A DNA stretch of 64,000 nt, taken from assembly GCF_049856175.1 (NCBI RefSeq), contig NZ_JBNDNA010000003.1:62001-126000 (forward strand). The letters are read 5' to 3'. The position numbers and the translations under genes were made by a program. The stretch comes from JB111 sp049856175 (lineage in GTDB: Bacteria > Actinomycetota > Actinomycetes > Actinomycetales > Actinomycetaceae). Numbering within the stretch: position 1 is the stretch's first letter; every line of letters begins with the position of its first letter. A model generated the notes under the pieces. That model worked only from the letters and a program-made list of their open reading frames with translations, ran no database searches and was not told the origin of the DNA. Shown one piece after another: positions 34,714 through 44,052 of the stretch.

Positions 34714-34926
34714 GCCGTTCCCCGACCGCCCGAACCGCGGCTGCGGCCGTGCGCGTCCGCCGGGTGGGGCCGTCCGTCGTGGCGGTGGGTCCCTCGGGCG
34801 GGTGCGCCCGCCGGGCCGGCGCGGGACGGCTGTGGCCCGCGTGTCTCCTGTGACTCGAGGGACTTGTGGTGTTCCATGGTGCCGCCGTCCCGACCGGGCG
34901 GGCACCAGCGGGAGGGAGCGCGCCGC

Positions 34927-36927
34927 ATGTCGGTGGGTGGACGCATCAGGGGACTGGACGGCCTGCGCGCGCTCGGCTGCGCGCTCGTCCTCGTCTACCA
35001 CCTGCTGCCCGGGCTCGCCCCGGCCGGCAACATCGGCGTCGACGTCTTCTTCGTCGTCTCCGGCTTCCTCATCACCTCGCTGCTCGTGCGCGAGATCGGA
35101 CGCACCGGCTCGGTCGACGTCGTCGGGTTCGTCGTGCGCCGCTTCCGCCGGCTCGCCCCTGCCGTGGCCGTGTGCGCGCTCGTCGTCACGGCCCTCGCGG
35201 GGCTCGTCGGCGGCGACGTGCTGGTCCGGATCGGCCGCCAGCTCGCCGGGACGCTGACCTTCACCGCGAACTGGGTCCAGGTCGCCGACGGCCAGAGCTA
35301 CTTCGACCAGCAGACGCCGGCCCTTCTCACGCACGCGTGGTCCCTCGGCGTCGAGCAGCAGTTCTACCTCCTGTGGCCCCTGGTGCTCCTCGTGATCTGG
35401 CGAGCCCCGCGCCGCGTCCGGCCCCTCCTGGCCCTCGGGATCGGCGCCGGATCCGTGGCGCTGGCCGCCGGCCTCGGCGGCTCGCGCGCCTACCTCGGCA
35501 CGGACACCCACCTCTACGGCCTCATGCTCGGCGCCGCACTCGCCCTCGCGCTGGCCCCGGCCCCTGCGCGAGCCGGCGACGGACTCTGGTACCCCGCCGC
35601 CGGCCACCCCGCCCGTGGCGCCGCCCCGAGGGGCACGGAGCCGGCCCTGGGTGCGATCCGCGGCCTCGCCGGGTGGGCAGCGCTCGCGGGGCTGGTCGGC
35701 CTGGCGGTCCTCGGGACGGCGGCGAGCGACCTCGCCACCCCGTGGCTGCTCCTGGCCGCCTCGGTCCTCGCCGCGCTCGTGGTCCAGGCGATGACGCCGG
35801 CCGTCCTCTCCCGGTCGCCCGGCCGCTCCCTCGCCAGAGCGCTCGAGCTCCCGCCCGTGGTGTGGCTCGGGGAGCGCTCGTACTCGATCTACCTGTGGCA
35901 CTGGCCGCTGCTGGTCCTCGCCCAGGCCCGTTGGCCGTACGCCGACCCGCGCCTCGTCGCGCTCGGGGTGCTCGCGGCGACGCTCCTCGCGGCGGAGGCG
36001 AGCTACCGCTGGGTCGAGACCCCGTTCCGGCGTCTCGGCCTGCGCGGGGCCGCGGCCTCGCTCCGACGCCGCGTCACCACCCTCGCGGTACCCGTGGCGG
36101 CCGTGTCCGCGCTCGTGCTCACGGGCACGGCCTGGGCCGTGGACGAGGCGCCCGACCGCACCTCGACCGAGGAGCTCTTCGCCTCCGCCCACGGAACCGG
36201 TGGCGTCGTGACCTACCCGGGGCCGGCGGAGGAGCCCGACGGCGCGGCCCCCGGGACGGCGGACCCGGGCGCCGACGACCCGGGCACACCCGGCGGCGGA
36301 CCCGGCACGCCCGACGGGGACCAGGACCGCGCCGGCGCCCCGAGCTCGTCGGACGGCGCGGACGGGCCGGGCGGCGAGACCCCCTCCGACGCCGAGGCGA
36401 ACCCCGGTGGGAGCACGGGCGCCGACCCGACCCCGGGCGCCGACCCGACCCCGGGCGAGGCAGTGAGCGTCGTCGGGGACTCAGTCACGCTGGCCGCCGG
36501 CCCGGCGCTCGGAGAGGCGCTGCCTGGCGTGACGGTCGATGCGGAGGTCTCCCGGTCGTTCCTCGCCGAGATCGGCATCGTCGAGCAGATGGCGCGGACC
36601 GGCTCGTTGCGCGAGCACCTGGTCGTGGCCGGCGCGACGAACGGCATCGTCCGGGCCGGCGAGATCGACGAGCTCGTCGAGGCCGCGGGGGAGCGGTGCG
36701 TCGTGCTGGTCACCGGGTCCGGACCGGGCAGCGCCACCTGGATCCCCGAGGCCAACGGCGCGATCCACGAGGCCGCGCAGCGGCACCCGAGCGTCGTCGT
36801 CGCCGACTGGGCCGCCGTCGTCGAGGCCGATCCCGAGCTGCTCGGGCCGGACCACATCCACCCCGGCACCGCGGGCGCGGGCCGGTACGCAGCGACGATC
36901 GACGAGGCGCTCGCCACCTGCCCGTGA
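34927..36927 (+). CDS. Acyltransferase-3 family membrane protein with SGNH-like extracytoplasmic domain (OatA-like)
   Basis: A 666-residue protein. The N-terminal 400 residues form about 10 helices of the acyltransferase-3 family: RGLDGLRALGCALVLVYH with the catalytic His, NIGVDVFFVVSGFLIT, HAWSLGVEQQFYLLWPL and LGERSYSIYLWHWPLLVL. A Pro/Gly/Asp-rich linker (about 415-510) leads to a C-terminal SGNH-like domain with VVGDSVTLAAG near 516 and DHIHPGTAGAGRYA near the end. This build O-acetylates peptidoglycan or other surface glycans. GGGAGGGAG precedes the ATG. Confidence 0.9.
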   Translation: MSVGGRIRGLDGLRALGCALVLVYHLLPGLAPAGNIGVDVFFVVSGFLITSLLVREIGRTGSVDVVGFVVRRFRRLAPAVAVCALVVTALAGLVGGDVLVRIGRQLAGTLTFTANWVQVADGQSYFDQQTPALLTHAWSLGVEQQFYLLWPLVLLVIWRAPRRVRPLLALGIGAGSVALAAGLGGSRAYLGTDTHLYGLMLGAALALALAPAPARAGDGLWYPAAGHPARGAAPRGTEPALGAIRGLAGWAALAGLVGLAVLGTAASDLATPWLLLAASVLAALVVQAMTPAVLSRSPGRSLARALELPPVVWLGERSYSIYLWHWPLLVLAQARWPYADPRLVALGVLAATLLAAEASYRWVETPFRRLGLRGAAASLRRRVTTLAVPVAAVSALVLTGTAWAVDEAPDRTSTEELFASAHGTGGVVTYPGPAEEPDGAAPGTADPGADDPGTPGGGPGTPDGDQDRAGAPSSSDGADGPGGETPSDAEANPGGSTGADPTPGADPTPGEAVSVVGDSVTLAAGPALGEALPGVTVDAEVSRSFLAEIGIVEQMARTGSLREHLVVAGATNGIVRAGEIDELVEAAGERCVVLVTGSGPGSATWIPEANGAIHEAAQRHPSVVVADWAAVVEADPELLGPDHIHPGTAGAGRYAATIDEALATCP

Positions 36928-36959
36928 AGACCGGTACCACATCGACGAGCCCCGCGCAG

Positions 36960-37201
36960 GCCGGGCACGTGGGTAGTGCTCTCTCCTCCTCGCGGTGGAG
37001 ACATTCGCTCCGGAGTTCACCCTCGTGACGGTGAGCGGGAACGTGTCGAGGCGGCAGGATGGGTTGTGGGCGCGGGGGCGTCCGCAGCAGTACACCGTGG
37101 CGCGTCCCGGACGATCCGGGGGGACAGCCGGGACGTGCCACGGATCTGCCACCGCCGTCCGGACGGATCGCAGGGGGATTCGTCGGGTCAGCGCAGACAT
37201 C
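36960..37201 (+). other. Intergenic stretch ending in a strong terminator; candidate untranslated transcript
   Basis: The 512-bp gap between the acyltransferase and HelR-like genes holds no convincing reading frame. Between 36,960 and the hairpin at 37,202 are several complementary segments, for example CGATCCG near 37,110 and CGGATCG near 37,163, and TTCACC with GGTGAG near 37,015. It could be a small structured RNA or a long 3' region of the acyltransferase message. I do not recognise an RNA family. Confidence 0.25.
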
Positions 37202-37238
37202 ACGAGGGGCCGCAGGCACACAGCCTGCGGCCCCTCGT
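37202..37238. terminator. Perfect 16-bp terminator hairpin
   Basis: ACGAGGGGCCGCAGGC and its exact complement flank the loop ACACA. It is 274 bases after the acyltransferase stop and before the HelR-like promoter. With no gene on the minus strand next to it, it should stop plus-strand transcripts. Confidence 0.8.
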
Positions 37239-37341
37239 CGTTGCTCGGGTGTGCGCGCGTGCCGCTCGTCCGGCGCGGCGACCCGCCGTCAGGTTCCTCG
37301 GTGTACGCGGGTCACGCTCGTCGTCGAGCCGTCCTCCGCCG

Positions 37342-37402
37342 TTGCCCCAAGTGTACGGCGGGTGGGGGATCTTGCCGCAAGGCCCCCCTCGTGGGGCAGT
37401 AT
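37342..37402 (+). promoter_or_regulatory. Rifamycin-associated element-like palindrome upstream of the HelR-like gene
   Basis: CTTGCCGCAAG (37371-37381) is an odd palindrome flanked by G and C runs (GGGGG at 37364-37368, CCCCCC at 37383-37388). It matches the form of the rifamycin-associated element known upstream of actinobacterial rifamycin-resistance genes, including helR. The TTGCCG inside it and CAGTAT (37397-37402) could be -35 and -10 boxes with a 19-base spacer. It lies 52-75 bases before the ATG. Confidence 0.7.
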
Positions 37403-37439
37403 CGCGGGCTCGTCGCCAGCCCGCGCCCCCGGAGGCCCC

Positions 37440-39590
37440 ATGACCACGCCACGCATGTTCCACCTGCCGTACCACCTGGCAGCCAAGGACGACCCCGACC
37501 TGATCGGGCCGGACGAGGAGCACCTGGCTGCCGTCGCCGCCGCTGTCGAGGACCGGGTCCGGCACCTCACCCACCGCCTGGAGCGGGCACGCCGCGCACC
37601 CGCGGGGGGTGGGCAGCAGGCGCTCGAACGCGACCAGGAGGTCCACCGGCTCACCGCCCGGCTGCGGATGGCCCTGCGCTTCGGCGCGGACCTGTGCCTC
37701 GGCCGGCTCGTCCCGGGCGACGGCGACGAGCCCGTCTACGTCGGGCGCACCGGGCTGACGGACCGGGCGGGCCGCCGGCTCCTCGTCGACTGGCGGTCGC
37801 CGGCCGCCGAGCGGTTCTTCGCCGCCACGCACGCCGACCCGATGGGCCTGACCGCCCGCCGCCGCTACCGCTGGAGCCGCGGCCGTGTGAACGACTACTG
37901 GGACGAGGTGTTCTCCGGCGAGCTCGGGTCCCGCGCCTCGCTCGACGACCACTCCGCCTTCCTCGCCAGCCTCGGCGCCGACCGCTCGCCACGCATGCGC
38001 GACGTCCTCGGCACGATCCAGGCGGACCAGGACGCGATCATCCGCGACGCCGCGGACGGGGCGCTGGTGGTCGACGGCGGGCCCGGGACCGGGAAGACCG
38101 TGGTCGCGCTGCACCGGACGGCCTACCTCCTGCACTCCGAGCCCAGGCTCGGCCACCGACGCGGCGGCGTTCTGCTCGTCGGTCCGAACGACCGCTACCT
38201 GTCCTACGTCTCCGACGTGCTCCCGAACCTCGGCGAGGACGGGGTGCGCGCCTGCACCCTGCGCGACCTCGTCCCGGAAGGGGCGGGCGCGGCGCAGGAG
38301 CCGGACCCGGAGGTGGCCCGGCTCAAGTCCTCGGCGGACGTCGTCCGGGCCGTCGACGCCGCCGTCGGGATCTATGAGGAGCCCCCGACGGAGCCGCTCG
38401 TCGTCGGGACCCCGTGGGCCGACCTCGTGGTCTCCACGACGGACTGGGCCACCGCGTTCCGCTCGCCCGAGGTCGGCCTGCCGCACAACGAGGCGCGCGA
38501 CCAGGTGTGGGACGTGCTGGTCGAGGGGCTGATCGACCAGATCGAGGAGGACGACGAGGTCACGCCCGTGCGCGTGCGTCGTGCCCTGCTGGGCAACGAC
38601 GAGCTCGCCGGCGCGTTCGAGAGGGCCTGGCCCAGGCTGGACCCGAGCGACGTCGTCGCCGACCTCTGGGAGGTGCCGGCCTACCTGAGGCGCTGCGCGC
38701 CGTGGCTCACCGACGACGAGGTGCGTTCGCTCGGGCGTGCCGGTCGGTGGGCGTGGACGACCGCGGACCTCCCGGTGCTCGACGCCGCGCGGCGTCGCAT
38801 CGGGGGCCCGGGCCGCAGCGCCGGGGACCGCTACGCCGAGCTCGAGTCCGAGGTCGAGCGAGAGCAGCTCGACCACGCCGTCGACCGCATCCTCGAGTCG
38901 ATCGACGACCCGGACAGTCCGGTCGTCATGCTGCACGGGCAGGACCTGCGCGCCTCCCTCGACGCGGGGATCACCCGCCGGACGCCGCCGGTCGACGTGC
39001 TGGCCGGCCCGTTCGCCCACGTCGTCGTCGACGAGGCGCAGGAGCTGACCGACGCCGAGTGGCAGATGGTGCGGGCGCGCTGCCCCTCGGGGAGCCTGAC
39101 GATCGTCGGCGACCGGGCGCAGGCGCGGTCCGGGTTCCCCGAGTCCTGGGAGGAGCGCCTCGCGCGGTGCGGCATCGGGAACGCCCGACGCGCGACCCTG
39201 AGCGTCAACTACCGCACCCCGAGTGAGGTGATGACGCGGGCCGAGCCGGTCATCCGGGAGGTGCTCCCGGACGCCGCCGTCCCGACGTCGGTGCGCAGCA
39301 CGGGCGTCCCGGTGCGGTACGGCACGGTCGACGAGCTCGAGGCGGTGATCGACCAGTGGCTCGAGGACAGCGCGGACCGGACCGACGGCGTCGCGTGCGT
39401 CATCGGTGACGAGACGTTCCCCGAGCGGCCGCGGGTCGCGTCGCTGACCCCCGAGCGTGCCAAGGGGCTCGAGTTCGACCTCGTCGTCCTCGTCGAGCCG
39501 GCAGCCTGGGGCGACGGCGTCGAGGGGGCCGTGGATCGCTACGTCGCGATGACGCGCGCGACCCAGCAGCTCGTCGTCCTGACCGGCTGA
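37440..39590 (+). CDS. helR: HelD/HelR-family RNA polymerase-associated superfamily 1 ATPase
   Basis: A 716-residue UvrD-like ATPase with a long N-terminal coiled coil (about residues 25-80) instead of a DNA-binding start. Walker A GGPGTGKTVVALHRTAYLL is near 213, VVVDEAQELTDAEWQMV near 530, VGDRAQARSGF, SVNYRTPSEVM, and LTPERAKGLEFDLVVLVEP near the end. HelD proteins enter the secondary channel of RNA polymerase and recycle it; the HelR subgroup displaces rifamycins. GGAGG precedes the ATG at 37440. The upstream palindrome supports the HelR assignment and suggests drug induction. Confidence 0.85.
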   Translation: MTTPRMFHLPYHLAAKDDPDLIGPDEEHLAAVAAAVEDRVRHLTHRLERARRAPAGGGQQALERDQEVHRLTARLRMALRFGADLCLGRLVPGDGDEPVYVGRTGLTDRAGRRLLVDWRSPAAERFFAATHADPMGLTARRRYRWSRGRVNDYWDEVFSGELGSRASLDDHSAFLASLGADRSPRMRDVLGTIQADQDAIIRDAADGALVVDGGPGTGKTVVALHRTAYLLHSEPRLGHRRGGVLLVGPNDRYLSYVSDVLPNLGEDGVRACTLRDLVPEGAGAAQEPDPEVARLKSSADVVRAVDAAVGIYEEPPTEPLVVGTPWADLVVSTTDWATAFRSPEVGLPHNEARDQVWDVLVEGLIDQIEEDDEVTPVRVRRALLGNDELAGAFERAWPRLDPSDVVADLWEVPAYLRRCAPWLTDDEVRSLGRAGRWAWTTADLPVLDAARRRIGGPGRSAGDRYAELESEVEREQLDHAVDRILESIDDPDSPVVMLHGQDLRASLDAGITRRTPPVDVLAGPFAHVVVDEAQELTDAEWQMVRARCPSGSLTIVGDRAQARSGFPESWEERLARCGIGNARRATLSVNYRTPSEVMTRAEPVIREVLPDAAVPTSVRSTGVPVRYGTVDELEAVIDQWLEDSADRTDGVACVIGDETFPERPRVASLTPERAKGLEFDLVVLVEPAAWGDGVEGAVDRYVAMTRATQQLVVLTG

Positions 39591-39644
39591 GCGCGTGGGC
39601 CGATCGGGCACGCCGGGCGGCCCGGGACGGGGCCGAGAACGACG

Positions 39645-39683
39645 AAGGGCCACCTCCCTGCGTCTCCGCAGGTCAGCGGCCCT
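39645..39683 (-). terminator. Terminator downstream of tRNA-Pro
   Basis: On the minus strand AGGGCC and GGCCCT enclose a second stem CCTGCG/CGCAGG, followed by TCGTCGTTC. It begins 9 bases after the tRNA end and may also end the helR transcript from the other side. Confidence 0.65.
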
Positions 39684-39688
39684 CCACG

Positions 39689-39765
<77 letters not shown>

Positions 39766-39894
39766 TGGCAACCGGACCAGCCTACCCGTTCGGCCGGGGC
39801 GCACCGCTCCTCGACCAGGTGGTACGCCACACATGCGCGGGTGCGGAGGAGGCGCGGCCGCGACGCCGGTCGAACGTCGTGCCGTCCGGCCCGG

Positions 39895-40890
39895 TCAGCC
39901 CTCGCCGCGCGGTTGCACGAGCGTGAGCACGGTCGCCTCGGGCCGGCACGCGAACCGCACCTGCGCGTAGGGGCTGGTCCCGAGCCCGGCGGAGACGTGC
40001 AGCCAGGTCGAGACCTCGCCGCCCCTGCGGTCGGGGCGAGCACCGGGCCAGCCGTGCAGGCCGGACGCCCGGCCCGTGTCGAGGTCGGAGTTGGTCACGA
40101 GCGCCCCGTAGAGCGGCACGCGGACCTGCCCGCCGTGCGTGTGCCCGGCCAGGATGAGGTCGCACCCGTCGTCGGCCATCGCGTCGAGCACCCGCGTGTA
40201 CGGCGCGTGCGTCACGCCGAGGTGCACGGTCGGCACGCGGTCCTCTGCCTCGGTCGCCGCGGCCCGGTCGGGGAAGCGGTCGCGATCGAGGTGGGCGTCG
40301 TCGACGCCGACGGCGGTCACCCGCACGCCGCGCACCTCGACCTCGTCCCGCCGGTTCGTCAGGTCGGTCCAGGAGCCCGACGTGAGCATGGCCCGCAGCT
40401 CGTCGGTCGGGAGCGGCGTCTCGTCGGTCTCCGCCTCGTCCTCGGACGAGGGGCCCGTGAGGTAGCGCAGCGGGTTGCGCCACCTCGGCGCGGTGTAGTC
40501 GTTGGAGCCGAGGACGAAGAACCCGGGGACGTCGAGGAAACCGCCGAGCGCCTGGCGCAGCGGCTCGATCGCGTCCGGCGAGGCGATGAGGTCGCCCGTG
40601 AGCACGACGAGATCGACCTCGACGTCCTTCAGGGAGCGCAGCCAGCGCAGCTTGGCGCGCTGGGTGGGCAGGAGATGCAGGTCGGACAGGTGCAGGACCC
40701 GCAGCGGCTCGTTGCCCGCCGCGAGCGTGGTCACGCGGTCGTGGCGCAGCGTGAACATCCGGGTCTCCGCCACCGACCAGGTCGCCACCCCCGCCGGCAC
40801 GGCGGCCAGCGCGTACGGCCACGCGTTCCGGCCGATCCGGGCGGCGCTGCGCCCGACACTCCTGGCGACACCTCGCCAGGCCCCCGCCAT
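39895..40890 (-). CDS. Membrane-anchored metallophosphoesterase
   Basis: A 331-residue calcineurin-like phosphoesterase. An N-terminal hydrophobic segment (about residues 18-36) is followed by the metal motifs LHLSDLHLLPTQRAKL, VVLTGDLIASPD, GSNDY, VTHAPYTR and ILAGHTHGGQVRVP. The ATG at 40890 overlaps the ponA2 stop by 4 bases, so the two are coupled. The same pair is found in Mycobacterium (Rv3682-Rv3683) and Streptomyces. Substrate unknown; a cell-envelope phosphoester is a guess. Confidence 0.9.
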   Translation of the reverse strand: MAGAWRGVARSVGRSAARIGRNAWPYALAAVPAGVATWSVAETRMFTLRHDRVTTLAAGNEPLRVLHLSDLHLLPTQRAKLRWLRSLKDVEVDLVVLTGDLIASPDAIEPLRQALGGFLDVPGFFVLGSNDYTAPRWRNPLRYLTGPSSEDEAETDETPLPTDELRAMLTSGSWTDLTNRRDEVEVRGVRVTAVGVDDAHLDRDRFPDRAAATEAEDRVPTVHLGVTHAPYTRVLDAMADDGCDLILAGHTHGGQVRVPLYGALVTNSDLDTGRASGLHGWPGARPDRRGGEVSTWLHVSAGLGTSPYAQVRFACRPEATVLTLVQPRGEG

Positions 40891-43334
40891 CAGTCGTCCC
40901 CGCCGGACGGCGCCTCGGTCTCGTCGTCCGACGGTGGGTCGGACGGCGAGGGCTCCTCCGTGGTCGGAGGCTCGGAGGCCGGCTCCTCGCTCGGCGGGCC
41001 GGACGAGGGGTAGATGTTGACGACCGACCCGCGCGGAGCGGACGAGCCCGACGCGGGGCTGCTCGCAGCCACGCCGCCCGCGCGCCACTCCGAGGGGCGC
41101 TCGGCGCCCACGCTCACGGTGAAGCCGGCGCGCTCGAGCAGGGTCGTGGCGTCGTCGACCGAGTACCCGACGACATCGGGCACGTTGACGCCGGGTGCGT
41201 CGTCGTCATCGTCGTCGGCGGTCGAGGGCCGGTTCGTCGTCCGGTCGGGGAACTGGAGGACGGGCTCGCCCTCGAGCGCCCGGGCGGTGTACTCGGAGAA
41301 CACCATCGCCGGGTACAGGCCGCCGTAGACCTCCTCGTGGAACTGCCCGTTGATCGTGGAGTCGAACATCGACTCGTTGGAGTCGATGTGCCCCATCCAG
41401 ATCGCCGAGGCGAGCTGGGGGGTGTAGCCGGCGAACCACGCGGCGGCGTCGAGGTTGGCCGTGCCGGTCTTCCCGGCCGCCGGCCGCCCGTCGGGCAGGA
41501 CGGCGTTCGAGCCGGTCGAGTTCGGCTGCACCACCGACTCGAGCGCGGTCGTCACCTCGGCCGCCACCTCGGGGGCGAGCGCCTCCTCGCAGCTCGCGGG
41601 CGGGAGGGGAACGTCGTTGCCGGCGCTGTCGGTGACCGCGAGGATCGCCACCGGGTCGCAGTGCACGCCCTCGGCGGCGAGCGTCGCGACGGCCTCGGCG
41701 ATCTGGATCGGGGTGTTCTGGTTCGTGCCGAGCAGCATCGAGGGGCGCGGGACCATCGGGTCGCCGTTGGCCTGGGCGTCCACACCCATCGCGGCGGCGG
41801 TGTCGATGATGCCGCACAGGTCGAGCTGCGTGCCCATCTCGATGAACGGGGTGTTGATCGACCGTGCGGTCGCGTCGAGGACCGTCACGAGGCCGCGCGC
41901 CGCGCCCAGGCCGCTCTCGAGGTTGCCCGGATCGTAGTCGTCGGCCACCTCGGGCATGCAGGAGATGTTCCACTCCGCGCGCCGGAACTCGCGATCGGTG
42001 GCGTTGACCCGGTCGTTGATCGAGTGCCCCTCGTCCACCCACTCGGTGAGCGTGAAGACCTTGAAGAACGAGCCGGTGAGGAAGCCGTTGCCGCCACCGC
42101 GGTCCGTGCCGACGTTGAGGTTGATGAGCGTGGCGTCCTGGTCGGTCTCCGTCGGTGGTCCGTAGTTCGTGTTCTGGACCATCGCCTGGATCCGGCCCGT
42201 GCCGGGCTCGATCGACGTGAGGGCCATGCGGATGTCGGACGGGTCGGTGACGGGGACGTTCGCCGTCACGGTCTCGTAGGCCGCGGCCTGCCGGTCGAGG
42301 TCGAGCGTGGTGGTGATGGTCAGGCCGCCGCGGTAGAGCATCGCCTGACGGTCGGCCAGGGACTCGCCCCATTCCTCGTTCGCCAGGAGGTCCTTGACGA
42401 CGTAGTCGCAGAAGTAGGCGGCGTTGCCGGCGGCCCCGCACCCGTTCTGGGTGTAGGTGACGTCGAGCATCTCCTCCACGGGGGTGGCGATCGCCTCGGC
42501 GTGCTGCTCCTCGGTGATGAACTCCAGGCGCAGCATGTTGTCGAGGACGAGGTCACGGCGGACCTGGGCGTTGTCCGGGTGCGCGACCGGGTCCCAGCGC
42601 GCGGGGGACTGCGTGATGCCCGCGAGGAGCGCGGACTCGGCCACGCTCATGTCCGCCGCCGAGTGGTTGAAGTAGTGCTGCGCCGCGGACTCCACGCCGT
42701 AGACCGACGGACCGAACTGCGCGATGTTGAGGTAGCCGGTGAGGATCTCGTCCTTCGACTGCTGCTGCTCGAGCGCGATGGCCAGCTGGGCCTCGCGGAG
42801 CTTGCGTCCCAGCGACGTCTCGGTCGCGCCCTCGATCGCCTCGGCGTCGCCCGAGCGCCGGCCCTGCTCGATGAGCAGGTTCTTCACGTACTGCTGCGTG
42901 AGGGTGGAGGCACCGGCGAGCGCGCCACCCGTGAGGTTGTTGACGGTGGCGCGCATGATGCCCTGGAGGTCGACGCCGTTGTGCTGGTAGAACCGCTCGT
43001 CCTCGATGGCGACCACGGCGTTGCGCATGTCGTTGTCGATGGCCTCCGACTCGACGATGATCCGGTTCTCCGCGTAGAACGTGCTCAGCACCGTGCCGTC
43101 GGAGGCCAGGATCGTCGACCGCTCCGAGGGCTCGGGGATGCCGAGCTCGGCCGGCAGGTCGCTGAACAGCTCCGTGCCGGCGCGCGTGACCTGGCCGGTC
43201 GTAGCCACGGCGGGCATGACGAGCGCGGCACCGAGCAGCCCCCCCATGATCGAGACCAGGAGGAACGCGAGAAGCGTGACGAGCGCCTGGTCCACGCGCA
43301 GCGCGCGGCGGGATCGTGAGGAGCTGCGACTCAT
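40890..43334 (-). CDS. ponA2: Bifunctional penicillin-binding protein, PonA2 type
   Basis: An 814-residue class A PBP: one N-terminal transmembrane helix (about 15-40), GT51 glycosyltransferase with EDERFYQHNGVD near 112 and GASTLTQQYVKNLL, then transpeptidase with SxxK in GSFFKVF near 421, SIN in ARSINTPF near 491 and KTGTAN near 621. One PASTA domain (about 718-780) and an acidic Ser/Pro/Glu tail follow. The SxxK context is GSFFK rather than the common GSTFK. TACCCT lies 7 bases before the ATG, suggesting a leaderless message. It polymerises and cross-links peptidoglycan outside the membrane. Confidence 0.95.
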   Translation of the reverse strand: MSRSSSRSRRALRVDQALVTLLAFLLVSIMGGLLGAALVMPAVATTGQVTRAGTELFSDLPAELGIPEPSERSTILASDGTVLSTFYAENRIIVESEAIDNDMRNAVVAIEDERFYQHNGVDLQGIMRATVNNLTGGALAGASTLTQQYVKNLLIEQGRRSGDAEAIEGATETSLGRKLREAQLAIALEQQQSKDEILTGYLNIAQFGPSVYGVESAAQHYFNHSAADMSVAESALLAGITQSPARWDPVAHPDNAQVRRDLVLDNMLRLEFITEEQHAEAIATPVEEMLDVTYTQNGCGAAGNAAYFCDYVVKDLLANEEWGESLADRQAMLYRGGLTITTTLDLDRQAAAYETVTANVPVTDPSDIRMALTSIEPGTGRIQAMVQNTNYGPPTETDQDATLINLNVGTDRGGGNGFLTGSFFKVFTLTEWVDEGHSINDRVNATDREFRRAEWNISCMPEVADDYDPGNLESGLGAARGLVTVLDATARSINTPFIEMGTQLDLCGIIDTAAAMGVDAQANGDPMVPRPSMLLGTNQNTPIQIAEAVATLAAEGVHCDPVAILAVTDSAGNDVPLPPASCEEALAPEVAAEVTTALESVVQPNSTGSNAVLPDGRPAAGKTGTANLDAAAWFAGYTPQLASAIWMGHIDSNESMFDSTINGQFHEEVYGGLYPAMVFSEYTARALEGEPVLQFPDRTTNRPSTADDDDDDAPGVNVPDVVGYSVDDATTLLERAGFTVSVGAERPSEWRAGGVAASSPASGSSAPRGSVVNIYPSSGPPSEEPASEPPTTEEPSPSDPPSDDETEAPSGGDD

Positions 43335-43434
43335 GGGCGTCAGGGTACGCAGCGAGCCACCTGCAGCGGTGCAAGCCAGGTCACTCACGAGCGAGGTCTT
43401 CGTGGCGATTTCGTCTCACCTCAGCCCGAGGGTC

Positions 43435-43464
43435 TTCCCATAACCCAGGAATTCGGGCTAACTT
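43435..43464 (+). promoter_or_regulatory. Candidate promoter of the WhiB-family gene
   Basis: TTCCCA (43435-43440) and TAACTT (43459-43464) with an 18-base spacer lie 78 bases upstream of the TTG start. The -35 box is weak. Confidence 0.3.
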
Positions 43465-43541
43465 CGGCGCGTCGCGTTTCGTTCCGGCAACGTCCGTCCC
43501 GGTGCGTCGCGACACGATGAGGCAAAGAAAGGTGTGACGCG

Positions 43542-43868
43542 TTGAGTGACGCAAGCTGGACGATGAGGGCAGCGTGCGCTGATCTGGACCCCGACGTCCT
43601 TTTCGCCGAGGGCCCCGCACAGCGGCAGGTCCGGTCCGTGTGCTTCGCCTGTCCCGTCCGACTCGAGTGCCTGGCCGACGCCCTCGAGGCGGGCCCGGTC
43701 CAGGGCGTCTGGGGCGGCCTGACCGAGCGCGAGCGTCGCGCGCTGCAGCGCCGGTACCCCGCCGTCACCTCGTGGAGCGAGGCGCTGCGCCGCGAGGACG
43801 ACGCCGTCATCGCCCAGCTCCGGCAGGCCGAGGCCCCGCGCCTGCTCATGGCGCGTGCCACGACCTGA
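43542..43868 (+). CDS. whiB4: WhiB-family [4Fe-4S] transcription factor, WhiB4/WblA type
   Basis: A 108-residue Wbl protein. The four cluster cysteines are in AACADL, and in VCFACPVRLECL as CxxCxxxxxC, followed by the GVWGGLTERERR turn and a basic tail. TTG start with AAAGG about 9 bases upstream; an ATG at 43563 is too close to the first cysteine to be attractive. Placement divergent from ponA2 matches whiB4 of Mycobacterium and wblA of Streptomyces, regulators of redox response and antibiotic/oxidative-stress genes. The orthology call rests on this synteny. Confidence 0.88.
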   Translation: MSDASWTMRAACADLDPDVLFAEGPAQRQVRSVCFACPVRLECLADALEAGPVQGVWGGLTERERRALQRRYPAVTSWSEALRREDDAVIAQLRQAEAPRLLMARATT

Positions 43869-43890
43869 CGCACCCCTCTAGGATCGGCGC

Positions 43891-44052
43891 ATGACTACCT
43901 GGGAGTACGCGACCATCCCGCTCATCAGCCACCAGACCAAGGCGATCCTCGACCAGTGGGGGGCCGACGGCTGGGAGCTCGTCCAGATCGTCCCGGGCCC
44001 CGAGGGCACCACGAACCCGGTGGCCTACCTCAAGCGCCCCACGAGCGCCTGA
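43891..44052 (+). CDS. DUF4177 small protein
   Basis: A 53-residue protein (MTTWEYATIPLISH at the N-terminus, then DQWGADGWELVQIVPG) with the DUF4177 pattern of a Trp-Glu-Tyr start and GWELV core. TAGGAT ends 6 bases before the ATG, a leaderless promoter. Its stop overlaps the next ATG (TGATG). The same small gene sits between whiB4 and a RidA-like gene in Mycobacterium. Function unknown. Confidence 0.85.
   Translation: MTTWEYATIPLISHQTKAILDQWGADGWELVQIVPGPEGTTNPVAYLKRPTSA

Noticed and set aside
36960..37238. RNase P RNA, tmRNA or a ydaO-type riboswitch
   Set aside because: None of the conserved cores (for example GAGGAAAGTCC) is present and no suitable downstream gene follows within the leader.
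36995..37439. Open frame before the HelR-like gene, joining other frames downstream
   Set aside because: Arg/Gly/Thr-rich with no motif, crosses a strong terminator and the promoter palindrome, and runs out of frame over the true gene.
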